DNA of 64,000 bases from Runella slithyformis DSM 19594 (GTDB lineage: Bacteria; Bacteroidota; Bacteroidia; Cytophagales; Spirosomataceae). The DNA lies in contig NC_015703.1 of NCBI RefSeq assembly GCF_000218895.1, positions 2,493,001-2,557,000 of the forward strand, read 5' to 3'. Of this stretch, positions 18,051 through 27,676 are shown one piece after another (position 1 is the stretch's first letter; every line of letters begins with the position of its first letter). Under the pieces are notes generated by a model that saw only the letters and a program-made list of their open reading frames with translations, ran no database searches and had not been told where the DNA came from. The position numbers and the translations under genes are program-made.

Positions 18051-18797
18051 CTAACGGCTCATGTCGCGGAGCAGCTTATTGGCAAAGATAAATTCGTTCA
18101 ATTCGGCTACCTTGGAATGGGTGATCGTGGCACTGTCGCCTTCCCAGACTTTGTGGCCTTTGTATAAAAACATCACCTTTTCGCCGATTTCAAGGACCGA
18201 GTTCATGTCGTGCGTGATCACCACGGTCGTAATGTGGTATTCGTCGGTGATTTCCTTAATGAGTTCGTCAATTTTGATGGAGGTGAGCGGGTCCAAACCC
18301 GAGTTAGGCTCATCACAAAACAAATACTTAGGATTCATCACAATGGCGCGCGCAATGCCGACGCGCTTTTTCATGCCGCCGCTGATCTCGGAGGGCATGC
18401 GTCCGGCGGCCTGTTCGAGCCCGACGCGGGTGAGGCACACCGCAACCCGGTCGTCTTTTTCACTTTCACTCATTTCGGTGAGCATTTCCAACGGGAAACG
18501 CACATTTTGGGCCACGGTCTTGGAGTCAAACAGTGCTCCGCCCTGAAAAAGCACGCCCATTTCACGACGGATCTGCTTGCGGGTCTCTTCATCATTGTTC
18601 CAAAAATCCCGTCCGTTGTACTCCACAATCCCTTTGTCGGGCCTGACCAATCCGATGAGGCATTTGAGCAGCACGCTTTTACCGGTGCCGCTCCCGCCAA
18701 TGATCAAATTGGTATCGCCGGACTTAAAGGTTCCGGAGACGTTTTCCAATACCATTCGTCCATCGAAGGACTTACAAATGTCGGTGAATTGAATCAT
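18051..18797 (-). CDS. MlaF-type ABC transporter ATPase
   Basis: A 248-residue ATP-binding subunit. Walker A is GGSGTGKSVLLK, the signature is ISGGMKKRVG, Walker B is YLFCDEPNSGLDP and the switch His is in ITHDMNS. The SGGMKKR form of the signature and the DEPNSGLDP extension are typical of Mkl/MlaF ATPases that power lipid transport across the envelope with an MlaE permease and MCE-domain proteins. Those partners are not in the window. It lies six bases after tatC in the same direction, so the two are probably cotranscribed. Confidence 0.85.
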   Translation of the reverse strand: MIQFTDICKSFDGRMVLENVSGTFKSGDTNLIIGGSGTGKSVLLKCLIGLVRPDKGIVEYNGRDFWNNDEETRKQIRREMGVLFQGGALFDSKTVAQNVRFPLEMLTEMSESEKDDRVAVCLTRVGLEQAAGRMPSEISGGMKKRVGIARAIVMNPKYLFCDEPNSGLDPLTSIKIDELIKEITDEYHITTVVITHDMNSVLEIGEKVMFLYKGHKVWEGDSATITHSKVAELNEFIFANKLLRDMSR

Positions 18798-18803
18798 GAT
18801 CGG

Positions 18804-19706
18804 TTACATATCAGCATCAGGATTCCAGGGTTCGCCCATTGCCCCTGACTCCTCTTCTTTGGCGGCCAATTCAGCATCTTCTTTTTTTGTACGCTCTACC
18901 CAAGCCGAAACCAAAATGCTGACTTCGTATAAAAGTGTCAATGGCATGGCTACCAATACTTGGCTGAGTACATCCGGAGAGGGAGTAATGACCGCCGCCA
19001 GAATCAGAATGACCACAAAGGCGTGCTTGCGGTACTCGCGCATGAAGCGGGGGTTCAGAAAACCGATCCGCGACAGGATAAACGCAACGACCGGCAACTG
19101 GAACGTGAGGCCGCAGGCAAGGGTCAACACAGAGATTAGGCCGATGTATGAGGTGATGTCAAACTGGTTTTTAATGCTGGGATCTAATTTGAAGTTGGCT
19201 AAAAAGTTGATAGCCAAGGGAGAAACAATATAATAGCCGAAAAAGACGCCCGACAAAAACAGAAAAGTAACGTAGAAGACCGCCCCCCGCGATATGCGCC
19301 GTTCAGAAGGCTTCAGGCCGGGCTTGATAAAACGCCATACTTCCCAAAAAGAGTAAGGAAACGCAAACAACAGACCGATGATCACGGATGAAAGCAGTGC
19401 CATGGTAAATTGGCCCGCCATTTCACGGCTCTGTAATTCAAAGTCTAATTTGTCAATGCAAAGTCCTTCGGCACCGGTAAAAGCGGCCAGTTTACAAAGC
19501 ATCCGATAGGTCCAAAAATCAGGTTTGGAAGGGCCCAGAATGATTTTGTCATAGATTTCTTCAATATAAACAAAAGCAGCAATGGTAAAAATTAAGATCG
19601 CCCCCACGGCCCGGATCACGTGCCAACGCAATTCTTCAAGGTGGTCGATGAAACTCATTTCGTCGCCGGTGGCTGTCTCTTTGTCAAATTCTTGGTCGAG
19701 TGGCAT
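18804..19706 (-). CDS. tatC: Twin-arginine translocase subunit TatC
   Basis: A 300-residue protein with six membrane helices. The N-terminal MSFIDHLEELRWHVIRA is the TatC signature that binds twin-arginine signal peptides, and FAFPYSFWEVWRFIKPGL is the conserved first periplasmic/second helix region. An unusual insert of about 30 residues with two Cys lies between helices one and two (LCKLAAFTGAEGLCIDK). TatC forms the receptor complex with TatA/B proteins, which are not here. A possible substrate in this window is the Tat-type phosphoesterase lipoprotein near 49 kb. Confidence 0.93.
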   Translation of the reverse strand: MPLDQEFDKETATGDEMSFIDHLEELRWHVIRAVGAILIFTIAAFVYIEEIYDKIILGPSKPDFWTYRMLCKLAAFTGAEGLCIDKLDFELQSREMAGQFTMALLSSVIIGLLFAFPYSFWEVWRFIKPGLKPSERRISRGAVFYVTFLFLSGVFFGYYIVSPLAINFLANFKLDPSIKNQFDITSYIGLISVLTLACGLTFQLPVVAFILSRIGFLNPRFMREYRKHAFVVILILAAVITPSPDVLSQVLVAMPLTLLYEVSILVSAWVERTKKEDAELAAKEEESGAMGEPWNPDADM

Positions 19707-20005
19707 TGGTTATGGTTATTGATACTGTTCACTTTATGTTACGCAACGCAGGGAATACAGTCTTATGTTAAAATACACAGCGCTGTACAAACTACCCCAT
19801 ACAAACGTACAAAGGTACACGCTTAGACGCTTTTGCGTTACAATTTCTTTAAAAATTAGGTTCAGTTTTGGGCTTCTAGCCGGTTTTTACGACTTTTGAG
19901 AAAGATTTAGTCACTGATTTTAAGTGGAATTTAATGGATTAGGCGTAAATTGTCTCAGTTATTCCCCCCTAAAATCACGGACAGCAACTTAAATACATCC
20001 ACATA

Positions 20006-20434
20006 ATGGCTTCACTCCCAAAAAATATCCTGACTTTTGAGGAGCCCTTCGGTGATACCAACGGTCGTAAGGCAGAACTGACAAGTGCTTTGGAAGGATA
20101 TCGCAGTCTGCTCGAAAAAAAAATGGAAGACTTAAAAATAGATGCCACCGAAATGGGTAAGCAGGTGCTCATTATCGGAGGTACTGTTGCGGCGGTTTAC
20201 CTCTTGCTTAATACCCTGTTGCCGGAGGAGGAAACGCATCATAACGTCAAACCGTCGAGCAACCTTCCGACTGTCATAGAGCGCCATGAGCAAAAAACAT
20301 CGTGGGTTACCAAGGCCGTCACTTCGTATGTCGTGACGTGGATATTGGGAATCGCACAACAAAAATTAATGGATTTTTTGGCTATTCAGCAAAATACGAA
20401 TGCAGGCACAAATACGAACGAAACTTCAAAATAA
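20006..20434 (+). CDS. Small membrane protein of unknown function (phage-holin-like topology)
   Basis: A 142-residue protein not assigned to a family. It has a charged N-terminal half with a likely amphipathic helix (LTSALEGYRSLLEKKMEDLKIDA), a membrane helix (VLIIGGTVAAVYLLLNTLL) and a second hydrophobic stretch (VTSYVVTWILGIA). Its 3' end overlaps the GGGP synthase gene by 35 bp in another frame, so translational coupling and a link to membrane lipid synthesis are plausible. It follows a 299-bp gap (19707-20005) downstream of the divergent tatC start, where no clear promoter box was seen. Confidence 0.65.
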   Translation: MASLPKNILTFEEPFGDTNGRKAELTSALEGYRSLLEKKMEDLKIDATEMGKQVLIIGGTVAAVYLLLNTLLPEEETHHNVKPSSNLPTVIERHEQKTSWVTKAVTSYVVTWILGIAQQKLMDFLAIQQNTNAGTNTNETSK

Positions 20435-21161
20435 TCGTAAAAACGGGCGAAAGGCGTTCGCAGTGTTGCTCGACCCGGACAAGGTGGAGTTGGAGTCGTT
20501 TCCGTTTATGCTCGCCGAAAGTGTGCGTTTCGGTGTCGATTTTTTCTTTGTGGGAGGAAGCCTCATTACCCGTTACACTTCGGATGAGATCATTGCCGCT
20601 ATTCACAAACATACCCACATACCTGCCATTCTTTTTCCGGGAAACAGCCTGCACATTGAACCTTCAGCGGATGCGATCCTGCTTTTGTCGCTCATTTCGG
20701 GCCGAAATCCCGAGTTGCTCATCGGTCAGCACGTCATTGCGGCACCGCTCCTGAAAAAAAGTAAACTGGAAATTTTGCCAACGGGCTACATGCTCGTGGA
20801 AAGCGGCCGCGCTACCACTGTCTCTTATATCAGCAATACCACGCCCATTCCGCACGATAAGCCCGGGGTAGCGGCCTGTACGGCCATGGCCGGCGAATTG
20901 TTGGGGTTGCAGATCATGTACCTGGATGCCGGAAGCGGAGCTCAAAAGCCCGTATCGGCTGATATGATCGCGGCGGTACGACAGGCCGTCGATACCCCTA
21001 TCGTGGTGGGCGGAGGAATCAATTCGGTGGAAAAAGCGCGTCTGGCGCTGGAAGCGGGGGCCGATGTGATCGTGGTTGGAAACGGCATTGAGAAAAACCC
21101 TGACCTTTTACCTGAAATTGCGCAGGCGGTCAAAAGCTTTAATGAAAAAATAGCGGCCTGA
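20400..21161 (+). CDS. Geranylgeranylglyceryl/heptaprenylglyceryl phosphate synthase
   Basis: A 253-residue TIM-barrel enzyme of the GGGPS/PcrB family. Signatures are FAVLLDPDKVEL near the N-terminus, FFVGGSLIT, LFPGNSLHI, YLDAGSGAQKPV and the phosphate-binding VVGGGINS...VIVVGNGIEK. The family joins a polyprenyl diphosphate to glycerol-1-phosphate, the first step of archaeal-type ether lipids; Bacteroidetes have a GGGPS group of their own whose cellular product is poorly known. The start overlaps the small membrane-protein gene by 35 bp. The exact prenyl length cannot be read from sequence here. Confidence 0.88.
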   Translation: MQAQIRTKLQNNRKNGRKAFAVLLDPDKVELESFPFMLAESVRFGVDFFFVGGSLITRYTSDEIIAAIHKHTHIPAILFPGNSLHIEPSADAILLLSLISGRNPELLIGQHVIAAPLLKKSKLEILPTGYMLVESGRATTVSYISNTTPIPHDKPGVAACTAMAGELLGLQIMYLDAGSGAQKPVSADMIAAVRQAVDTPIVVGGGINSVEKARLALEAGADVIVVGNGIEKNPDLLPEIAQAVKSFNEKIAA

Positions 21162-21171
21162 GCCGTTTCGT

Positions 21172-22719
21172 TTAATTTCCCGAAGGCTTCCCTTTTTTCG
21201 TTTCTTCTTTGGCATCGGCACGCGGAGCATAGGGGTCGTAAGAGAAGCGGTTGATGTAAAATACCTCACGAGGGGCACCGATCCATTTTTCACTGCCGAT
21301 CTTCTGGTAACCGTACGCCAAAAAATAACGGTCGTACCACGCCGCCAAAAGGCTGCGCTCATTGTCGACAATGCGGTCATTGTCGTCGGCGCTTTTGATG
21401 GTAAAGACTTCTTTTTCACGAACTACCCTGTTTCGCTCGATCACTGCCGTGGTGATCTTGCCGTCTTTGGGGTAGCCCAGCAGGAGGAGCCCGTCGCGAC
21501 GCGAAACCTGTACCATGGGCAAAAGCTCAATGCTTTCGACGTTTTCGAGGGCAAAGCAATTGTCCCACAGTAGATTTCCCCCTTTGTCAAATCCACAGAC
21601 AATGGCATGGGTGTAGCGAAAACCATCAAATTCGCGGTTGGGGTTTCGGGAGGCCATGCCGCTGTAATACATATTTCCGTTCTTGTACACGGGAAAGTAC
21701 ACCTCCGCCACTAAAATGAATTCATCATTGGACTTGATGATCTCATGCACCAGCAGACGATACCGAAATTTAGGCTCTTTTCCTTCTTCCTTTCGTTTGG
21801 ATATTTTTTCCACTACGCGCTGTTTGCGCTTAGGCTTCAGGTAATTAAAAAAGTTTTCCAATTTTGAAAAGTCAACCCACTGCAATTTTTCGGGCTCGGC
21901 ATCTTTGATCTTTGAAAAATACAACCCCTGTGAATACTGCGTACAGCCCTGTGCATAATTGCCGACAATGAGCGAAGATGTCTCATCCAGCGGCAGGATC
22001 TTTCCGGAGATCAGGCCGTTGTTGTCTTCAAAAGGCATGGTCGTGGTTTTGAGCAGTTTGCCTTCGTACGAATAGGTTTTGATGGTAAACTGACAATCGC
22101 CGCGTTTGATGGTATAGAGCAATACATTGAGTTGATTGCGCTGCTCATCAAGCTCGATGTTGCTGATCTCGGTATTGGTGGTGTACAGATACGGCAGCGC
22201 CTTGATGCTTTTATCGAAAAAGGAAAAAGCCATCACTACCGGCCGGCTGTGGTGGTAGCCGCCGATGAAGGCCGTATTGCCCAATACTTTAAAGTGCACA
22301 ATGTCGGCGCGGGTCAGCAGGTCACCTTTAAAGGTTTCGATTTCGCCGTTGTGAAGGTCTACACGCAGTACGGTGAGCTTGTCACTGTCGGTTTCCTGAA
22401 GAAGCCAAAAGAGGTAATGTTGATTGTGGTAAGTTTTAATGGGGTGCAGTTCATACGACAGTTTATACTCTGTCGTCCATTGCTGCTTCAACAAAGAATC
22501 AAACCGAAAAAAAGACCATTTTTCGTTGCCGTAATATTCTTCTCTACGCTGTGTGACCAGCAAACCCTCTTTGTCGAGCGGGGTTACGTCAAAATATTCG
22601 TCGTTGGTTTGGCTGACTTTAAACTCCAGTCGCAATGATTGCTCCAATTGGGCCTGCACTTCCGAGATCAAAGCGCCGGCGCAGATCAATAAGCTAAGCA
22701 GTTGTTTCAACTTTTTCAT
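21172..22719 (-). CDS. Exported protein of unknown function
   Basis: A 515-residue protein with a signal peptide (LKQLLSLLICAGALISEVQA, cleavage near AQL). The mature part is rich in short beta-strand repeats, consistent with a beta-propeller-like fold, but no motif identifies a family. There is no T9SS tail and no lipobox, so it is probably periplasmic. The C-terminus is charged (KEETKKGKPSG). It is convergent with the GGGP synthase gene, ten bases away, with no visible terminator between them. Confidence 0.75.
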   Translation of the reverse strand: MKKLKQLLSLLICAGALISEVQAQLEQSLRLEFKVSQTNDEYFDVTPLDKEGLLVTQRREEYYGNEKWSFFRFDSLLKQQWTTEYKLSYELHPIKTYHNQHYLFWLLQETDSDKLTVLRVDLHNGEIETFKGDLLTRADIVHFKVLGNTAFIGGYHHSRPVVMAFSFFDKSIKALPYLYTTNTEISNIELDEQRNQLNVLLYTIKRGDCQFTIKTYSYEGKLLKTTTMPFEDNNGLISGKILPLDETSSLIVGNYAQGCTQYSQGLYFSKIKDAEPEKLQWVDFSKLENFFNYLKPKRKQRVVEKISKRKEEGKEPKFRYRLLVHEIIKSNDEFILVAEVYFPVYKNGNMYYSGMASRNPNREFDGFRYTHAIVCGFDKGGNLLWDNCFALENVESIELLPMVQVSRRDGLLLLGYPKDGKITTAVIERNRVVREKEVFTIKSADDNDRIVDNERSLLAAWYDRYFLAYGYQKIGSEKWIGAPREVFYINRFSYDPYAPRADAKEETKKGKPSGN

Positions 22720-22989
22720 TTCTTGACTGTTAGGTGCTGAACGGTTAATGCTTGGGCATCAACGATCGGCAGGAATAAAAATAATGAACGGCTTGGATAA
22801 ATTCAACCTTTTGGACAACTGCCGCAGGTTGAAGATACGAAAATACGATTAATTTATTATTTGCTTGCTGAATTTGAACTACTTTTACGACTCGTTTGAG
22901 CTGTTATTTGTTACCGGGCTTCCATTTTATCGGCTTCATTTATAACAATAACGAATCATCACGAATAAAGGGTTAATGAATACGTAATT

Positions 22990-24768
22990 ATGCACATAGA
23001 ATCAATTCTCAGGACGTATATCCAAAGCGCATTACAGGAAATTTATAACGTCACGGAAGAAACAATCCTGCTCCAACCGACCAAAAAAGACTTTGAAGGT
23101 TTTTATACGTTTGTTACTTTTCCCTACACCAAAAGCCTCCGCAAACCTCCCGTCGAAATCGGTAATGCCCTGGGGCAGTACCTGCTGGAAAAATCGGGCG
23201 TGGTGAGCAAATTTAACGTAGTGCAGGGGTTTCTCAACCTCAGCATCGCCGAATCGGCCTGGATCGAAGCCCTCAATACGCTGGCGCTTGATCCCGATTT
23301 TGGCTTTTCTCCCGCCAACGGCCACTCCGTCATGGTGGAGTTTTCGTCGCCCAATACCAATAAGCCGCTGCACCTGGGCCATTTACGGAATAACTTTCTG
23401 GGGGATTCGGTTTCCCGAATTCTGAAAGCCAATGGCTTTGATGTGGTCAAAACCTGTTTGGTCAACGACCGGGGCATTCACATCTGTAAGTCGATGCTGG
23501 CCTATGCTAAACTCGGCAACGGCGAAACGCCCGAATCGTCGGGATTGAAAGGCGACCACCTGATCGGGAAGTATTACGTCCTGTTTGATAAAGAATACAA
23601 ACGGCAGATCGAAACACTCACGGCCGAGGGCATGACCAAAGAAGAGGCGGAGAAAAAAGCGCCTTGGATGCTCGAAGCGCAGCAATTGCTCCTGAAATGG
23701 GAGCAGGGCGATGCCGAAACGCTGGCGCTCTGGAAGCAAATGAACGAGTGGGTGTATGCCGGTTTTAATGATACTTACCAAAAGATCGGCGTCAGTTTTG
23801 ACAAGACCTATTATGAATCCAATACGTACCTTTTGGGCAAAGATGCTGTGGATGAAGGCCTGGAAAAAGGCGTGTTCTTCAAAAAGCCGGACAATTCGGT
23901 TTGGATCGACCTCTCGGCCGAAGGCCTGGACGAAAAACTGGTGTTGCGCGGGGACGGTACCTCCGTGTATATGACGCAGGATCTGGGCACCACCGACCTG
24001 AAATTTACCGATTTTCGGACTGATAAGTCGATTTGGGTCGTGGGCAATGAGCAGGACTACCATTTTCAGGTGCTGTTTGCCATTCTCAAACGCCTGGGCC
24101 GTACCTACGCCGACGGGTGCTATCACCTGAGCTACGGCATGGTGGATCTGCCGTCGGGCAAGATGAAATCGCGGGAAGGCACGGTGGTGGACGCCGATGA
24201 ATTGGTGGCGGAAGTAACTGCGGCAGCGGCCGAAGAAGGCAACGCTAAAGGAAAAATTGATGATTTCAGCGAAGCCGAAAAGCAAAAGCTGTTTTCGATG
24301 CTGGGCTTAGGGGCCCTGAAATATTACCTCCTGAAAGTAGACCCTCAAAAACGAATGCTCTTCAATCCCGCCGAGTCGGTGGAGCTGCACGGGCATACGG
24401 GACCGTTTATCCAATACACCCACGCCCGTACGCGCTCGGTGCTTAGAAAGGCCGTCCAGCTGGGCGTAGAATGGGCAAAGCCGGCGATGACGGTACCGCT
24501 GACGGATTCGGAAAAAGAAGTGATCTTCTGCCTTACGCAGTTTCCTGACCGGGTGGCCGATGCCGGACGAAACTACTCCCCGGCCCTGATCTCGCAGTAC
24601 GCCTACGAATTGGCCAAGGCCTACAACACCTTTTATGCCGACGTATCGATCCTGCAGGAACCCAACGCCGAAGCACAGCAGGTGCGTCTGCTGCTTTCGC
24701 AGGCCGTAGCCGACAGCATCCAAAAAGCTATGGGATTGTTGGGGATTGACGTACCCGAAAGAATGTAA
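22990..24768 (+). CDS. argS: Arginyl-tRNA synthetase
   Basis: A 592-residue class I synthetase charging tRNA-Arg with arginine. The HIGH motif is HLGH in NTNKPLHLGHLRNN, the KMSKS region is KMKSREGTVVDADEL, and the Add1-like N-terminal domain and C-terminal DALR anticodon-binding domain (YTHARTRSVLRKA onward) are in place. Length is normal for the Bacteroidetes form. The 270-bp gap upstream (22720-22989) shows no convincing -7 box. A strong bidirectional hairpin follows the gene. Confidence 0.96.
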   Translation: MHIESILRTYIQSALQEIYNVTEETILLQPTKKDFEGFYTFVTFPYTKSLRKPPVEIGNALGQYLLEKSGVVSKFNVVQGFLNLSIAESAWIEALNTLALDPDFGFSPANGHSVMVEFSSPNTNKPLHLGHLRNNFLGDSVSRILKANGFDVVKTCLVNDRGIHICKSMLAYAKLGNGETPESSGLKGDHLIGKYYVLFDKEYKRQIETLTAEGMTKEEAEKKAPWMLEAQQLLLKWEQGDAETLALWKQMNEWVYAGFNDTYQKIGVSFDKTYYESNTYLLGKDAVDEGLEKGVFFKKPDNSVWIDLSAEGLDEKLVLRGDGTSVYMTQDLGTTDLKFTDFRTDKSIWVVGNEQDYHFQVLFAILKRLGRTYADGCYHLSYGMVDLPSGKMKSREGTVVDADELVAEVTAAAAEEGNAKGKIDDFSEAEKQKLFSMLGLGALKYYLLKVDPQKRMLFNPAESVELHGHTGPFIQYTHARTRSVLRKAVQLGVEWAKPAMTVPLTDSEKEVIFCLTQFPDRVADAGRNYSPALISQYAYELAKAYNTFYADVSILQEPNAEAQQVRLLLSQAVADSIQKAMGLLGIDVPERM

Positions 24769-24774
24769 GCACAA

Positions 24775-24814
24775 GTCGGGAGAGACGCTGTTTGAAGACG
24801 GCGTTTCTCCCGAC
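24775..24814. terminator. Bidirectional hairpin between argS and the GNAT gene
   Basis: A 14-bp stem with one G-T pair (GTCGGGAGAGACGC paired with GCGTTTCTCCCGAC) and a 12-nt loop lies between two convergent genes, just after the argS stop. There is no long T-run on either side, so termination may be imperfect or factor-assisted. Confidence 0.7.
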
Positions 24815-24816
24815 GT

Positions 24817-25278
24817 CTAAGAATATTTGGTAAAACCGACTTTCTCCATCATACGCTCGGGGCGGGCAAGGGCCGTAAAGCCAAACTGCTCATACAGTCC
24901 GTGCGCGTCGGCCGTGGCCAACGACCATCTTCGGAAGCCCTGCAACTCGGGTGTTTTCTCTAAAATACACTCCATCAGCCATTTCGACAGGCCCTGGCTG
25001 CGATATTCTTCCAAAATAAACACATCTGCTAAATAACCGAAGGTGGCAAAATCAGTGGTAACTCGGGCAAATCCAATTTGTCGGTTATGATGATACAGCC
25101 CGAAGCAGAGCGAGTTTTGGATGGATCGTTCGACGATTTCGCGGGGAATATTTTCAGCCCAATACGAATGGTTGGACAAATAATCGTGAATCAACTTAAT
25201 ATCTAATTTCGACTTGTCGGTAGAGATGACAAAGGCATCTTTTTGAAATTCACAGACAAGCGTATTAAGGAGTGACAT
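24817..25278 (-). CDS. GNAT-family N-acetyltransferase
   Basis: A 153-residue acetyltransferase. The acetyl-CoA loop is in VFILEEYRSQGLSKWLME (R/Q-x-x-G-x-S), preceded by beta strands GFARVTTDFATFGYLADV and followed by YEQFGFT, the standard GNAT order. The ATG before SLLNTLVCEF was used; a TTG nine codons upstream is possible. The acceptor substrate is unknown. It is convergent with argS and divergent from gltX. Confidence 0.85.
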   Translation of the reverse strand: MSLLNTLVCEFQKDAFVISTDKSKLDIKLIHDYLSNHSYWAENIPREIVERSIQNSLCFGLYHHNRQIGFARVTTDFATFGYLADVFILEEYRSQGLSKWLMECILEKTPELQGFRRWSLATADAHGLYEQFGFTALARPERMMEKVGFTKYS

Positions 25279-25373
25279 GACTTTGAATGAGGCGTTTAAT
25301 TGCAAATAACCGAAAAAAAGACGGTTTTTTTGCGCTATTGCGAAAGGATACCCGAGCGAACCTCTTTTTATGG

Positions 25374-25381
25374 TAACTTTG
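25374..25381 (+). promoter_or_regulatory. Candidate -7 box of gltX
   Basis: TAACTTTG is a perfect match to TAnnTTTG, 92 bp before the gltX start. No TTTG is at the expected -33 distance, so the match is partial. Confidence 0.35.
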
Positions 25382-25472
25382 CGCCTTACAACCGTTATTC
25401 ATTATCCGCCTGAATTGTCGTTAAAAATGACGCGAGATAACGAATAGACGATCACCAATAACATTTAACTGA

Positions 25473-26990
25473 ATGTCCGTAAGAGTTCGTTTTGCTCCCA
25501 GTCCTACGGGTCCGCTGCACATTGGCGGGGTCCGTACGGCGTTGTATAATTATTTATTTGCCCGTAAAAACGGCGGAAAAATGCTGCTCCGCATTGAAGA
25601 TACCGATCAAAATCGCTATGTGCCCGGTGCCGAAGACTATATTTTGGAAGCGCTGAAATGGGTAGGCATTGAGATTGACGAAGGCCAGGGCACGGGCGGT
25701 CCTCACGCCCCTTATCGCCAATCGGAACGTAAAGAAATGTATCGTGCCTATGCCGAGCAATTAATTGCCGCCGGCAAAGCCTATTATGCGTTTGACACCG
25801 CCGACGAGATCGAGGCCATGCGCAAACGCCTCGAAGAAGCGGGGGCCGACGCGGCGCAGTACAATGCCATTACACGCCTTCAAATGACCAATTCGCTGAC
25901 GCTTTCGGCCGAAGAAGTGCAGCGGCGCATGGCCAATGGTGACCCGTACGTAGTTCGTATCAAAATCGACCCCAAACAGGATATTCGTTTCAAAGACATC
26001 ATTCGTGAGTGGGTGGCGGTGCATGCCTCTACGCTGGACGATAAAGTGTTGCTGAAATCGGACGGAATGCCGACGTACCACTTGGCCAACATTGTTGACG
26101 ACCATCTGATGGGCATTACGCACGTGATTCGTGGCGAAGAGTGGCTTCCGTCGGCACCGTTGCACGTACTGATGTATCAGTATTTCGGCTGGACGGCTCC
26201 GCAGTTTGCGCATTTGCCATTGTTACTCAAACCCGAAGGAAACGGCAAGCTTTCGAAGCGTGACGCTGATCTGGGCGGCTTCCCGATTTTTCCGCTGCAA
26301 TGGCAGGACCCTACTACGGGAACGGTAGCACGCGGTTTTCGCGAAGACGGGTATTTGCAGGAAACCATCGTCAATTTTTTGGCTTTTCTGGGCTGGAATC
26401 CCGGTACCGAGCAGGAGTTGTTCAGCATGGATGAACTCATTGAAGCCTTCTCATTGGAGCGCATTCACAAAGCGGGAGCCCGTTTTGACATTACCAAAGC
26501 AAAATGGTTCAATCAACAATACCTGAAAGGGAAGACTGATGAAGCATTGGCAGCGATGCTGGAAGCACAGCGCGCCGAGCGCGGAATAAGCCATACTGCC
26601 TTGCTGAAAGTATGTCATCTGATGAAAGACCGGGTAACCTTTCCGCAAGAGATTTTAAGCGAAGCCGCTTTCCTGTTTGAAGTTCCCGCCGCTTATGAAG
26701 AGACTGTCGTGGCGAGTAAATGGAACGCCGATGCCATTAAAGCAGCAACCGCTTTTGTAGAAGATTTGAAAATGTATGAAGGTGATTTTATTGCTGATTC
26801 AATCAAAGCCATCTGGACTGCCGCCGCTGAGCGGGCGGGCGTTAAAATGGGGAAAGTGATGCAGGCGCTTCGGTTGGCCGTCTCCGGGGCAGGGCATGGT
26901 CCGGATCTGATGCTCGCCATGGAAATATTGGGAAAAGAGGAAGTAATCAACCGATTGGAAAAAGCATTGCAGGTATTGCCGCAGGTGTAA
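25473..26990 (+). CDS. gltX: Glutamyl-tRNA synthetase
   Basis: A 505-residue class I synthetase that charges tRNA-Glu. The HIGH motif lies in APSPTGPLHIGGVRTALYN, the Glu-tRNA-specific GEEWLPSAPLHVLMYQ is present, and the KMSKS motif is KLSKRD. The C-terminal anticodon-binding helical domain is complete. Length fits the discriminating or non-discriminating bacterial GluRS; which one applies cannot be read from the sequence. Gene order: GNAT gene divergent upstream, Uma2 gene 29 bp downstream in the same direction. Confidence 0.95.
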   Translation: MSVRVRFAPSPTGPLHIGGVRTALYNYLFARKNGGKMLLRIEDTDQNRYVPGAEDYILEALKWVGIEIDEGQGTGGPHAPYRQSERKEMYRAYAEQLIAAGKAYYAFDTADEIEAMRKRLEEAGADAAQYNAITRLQMTNSLTLSAEEVQRRMANGDPYVVRIKIDPKQDIRFKDIIREWVAVHASTLDDKVLLKSDGMPTYHLANIVDDHLMGITHVIRGEEWLPSAPLHVLMYQYFGWTAPQFAHLPLLLKPEGNGKLSKRDADLGGFPIFPLQWQDPTTGTVARGFREDGYLQETIVNFLAFLGWNPGTEQELFSMDELIEAFSLERIHKAGARFDITKAKWFNQQYLKGKTDEALAAMLEAQRAERGISHTALLKVCHLMKDRVTFPQEILSEAAFLFEVPAAYEETVVASKWNADAIKAATAFVEDLKMYEGDFIADSIKAIWTAAAERAGVKMGKVMQALRLAVSGAGHGPDLMLAMEILGKEEVINRLEKALQVLPQV

Positions 26991-27019
26991 AAAGGCAGTA
27001 ATTTTACGCAAACTACCTA

Positions 27020-27676
27020 ATGGATATGACTCTGGTTGACCAAATCTTTCGCTCACCTCAACTGCCGCAGATTTTGCGGGAGTTAAATAGCCTTTGGGAA
27101 AAAGAACAGGCTGATCGACGGGCTTTCTATGAACAAATAACAGAAAATGATAAAGTAGAATTTATCAATGGGCAAGCGGTTTTTCATTCTCCTGTAAAGC
27201 GTAAACATAGCAGTGCTCTTGATTTTTTACAAACGTTATTGAGTGTCTATGTCAGAATGAATGGGTTAGGACGCATTTATGTAGAAAAACTCATGATTGA
27301 ACTTAGTCGTAATAGCTTTGAGCCTGATTTGTGTTTTTTTACGGCCCACCGAGATGCTCAATTTGATGAAGAACAAATGCTTTTTCCTGCGCCTGATTTT
27401 ATCGTTGAGATTTTATCCCGAAAAACGGAGAAATATGACCGTGGCATAAAATTTGAAGATTATGAGGCACATGGCATCAAAGAATACTGGATTGTAGACC
27501 CAACGCACAAAACAATTGAACAATATTTGCTGAAGAATAAACGCTACGAACTTGCTGTAAAATCGAATGATGGCTACATTGAAAGTAAGGTCATTAAAGG
27601 TTTTAAAATGCCAATCAGAGCAGGGTTTTACGAACGCGAGAATCTTAAAGCATTACAGGAAATTTTAACGACGTGA
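27020..27676 (+). CDS. Uma2-family (DUF820) putative restriction-like endonuclease
   Basis: A 218-residue protein of the Uma2/DUF820 family, which has a PD-(D/E)xK nuclease-like fold. Seen motifs: VEFINGQAVFHSP, FEPDLCFF, APDFIVEILSRKTEKYDRG (Asp-Glu-x-Leu), and YEAHGIKEYWIVDP. Members are very abundant in Cyanobacteria and Bacteroidetes and their role is unknown; most have no demonstrated DNA target. It overlaps the next gene by 4 bp (GTGA) and follows gltX by 29 bp. A second member lies near 43.5 kb in this window. Confidence 0.85.
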   Translation: MDMTLVDQIFRSPQLPQILRELNSLWEKEQADRRAFYEQITENDKVEFINGQAVFHSPVKRKHSSALDFLQTLLSVYVRMNGLGRIYVEKLMIELSRNSFEPDLCFFTAHRDAQFDEEQMLFPAPDFIVEILSRKTEKYDRGIKFEDYEAHGIKEYWIVDPTHKTIEQYLLKNKRYELAVKSNDGYIESKVIKGFKMPIRAGFYERENLKALQEILTT

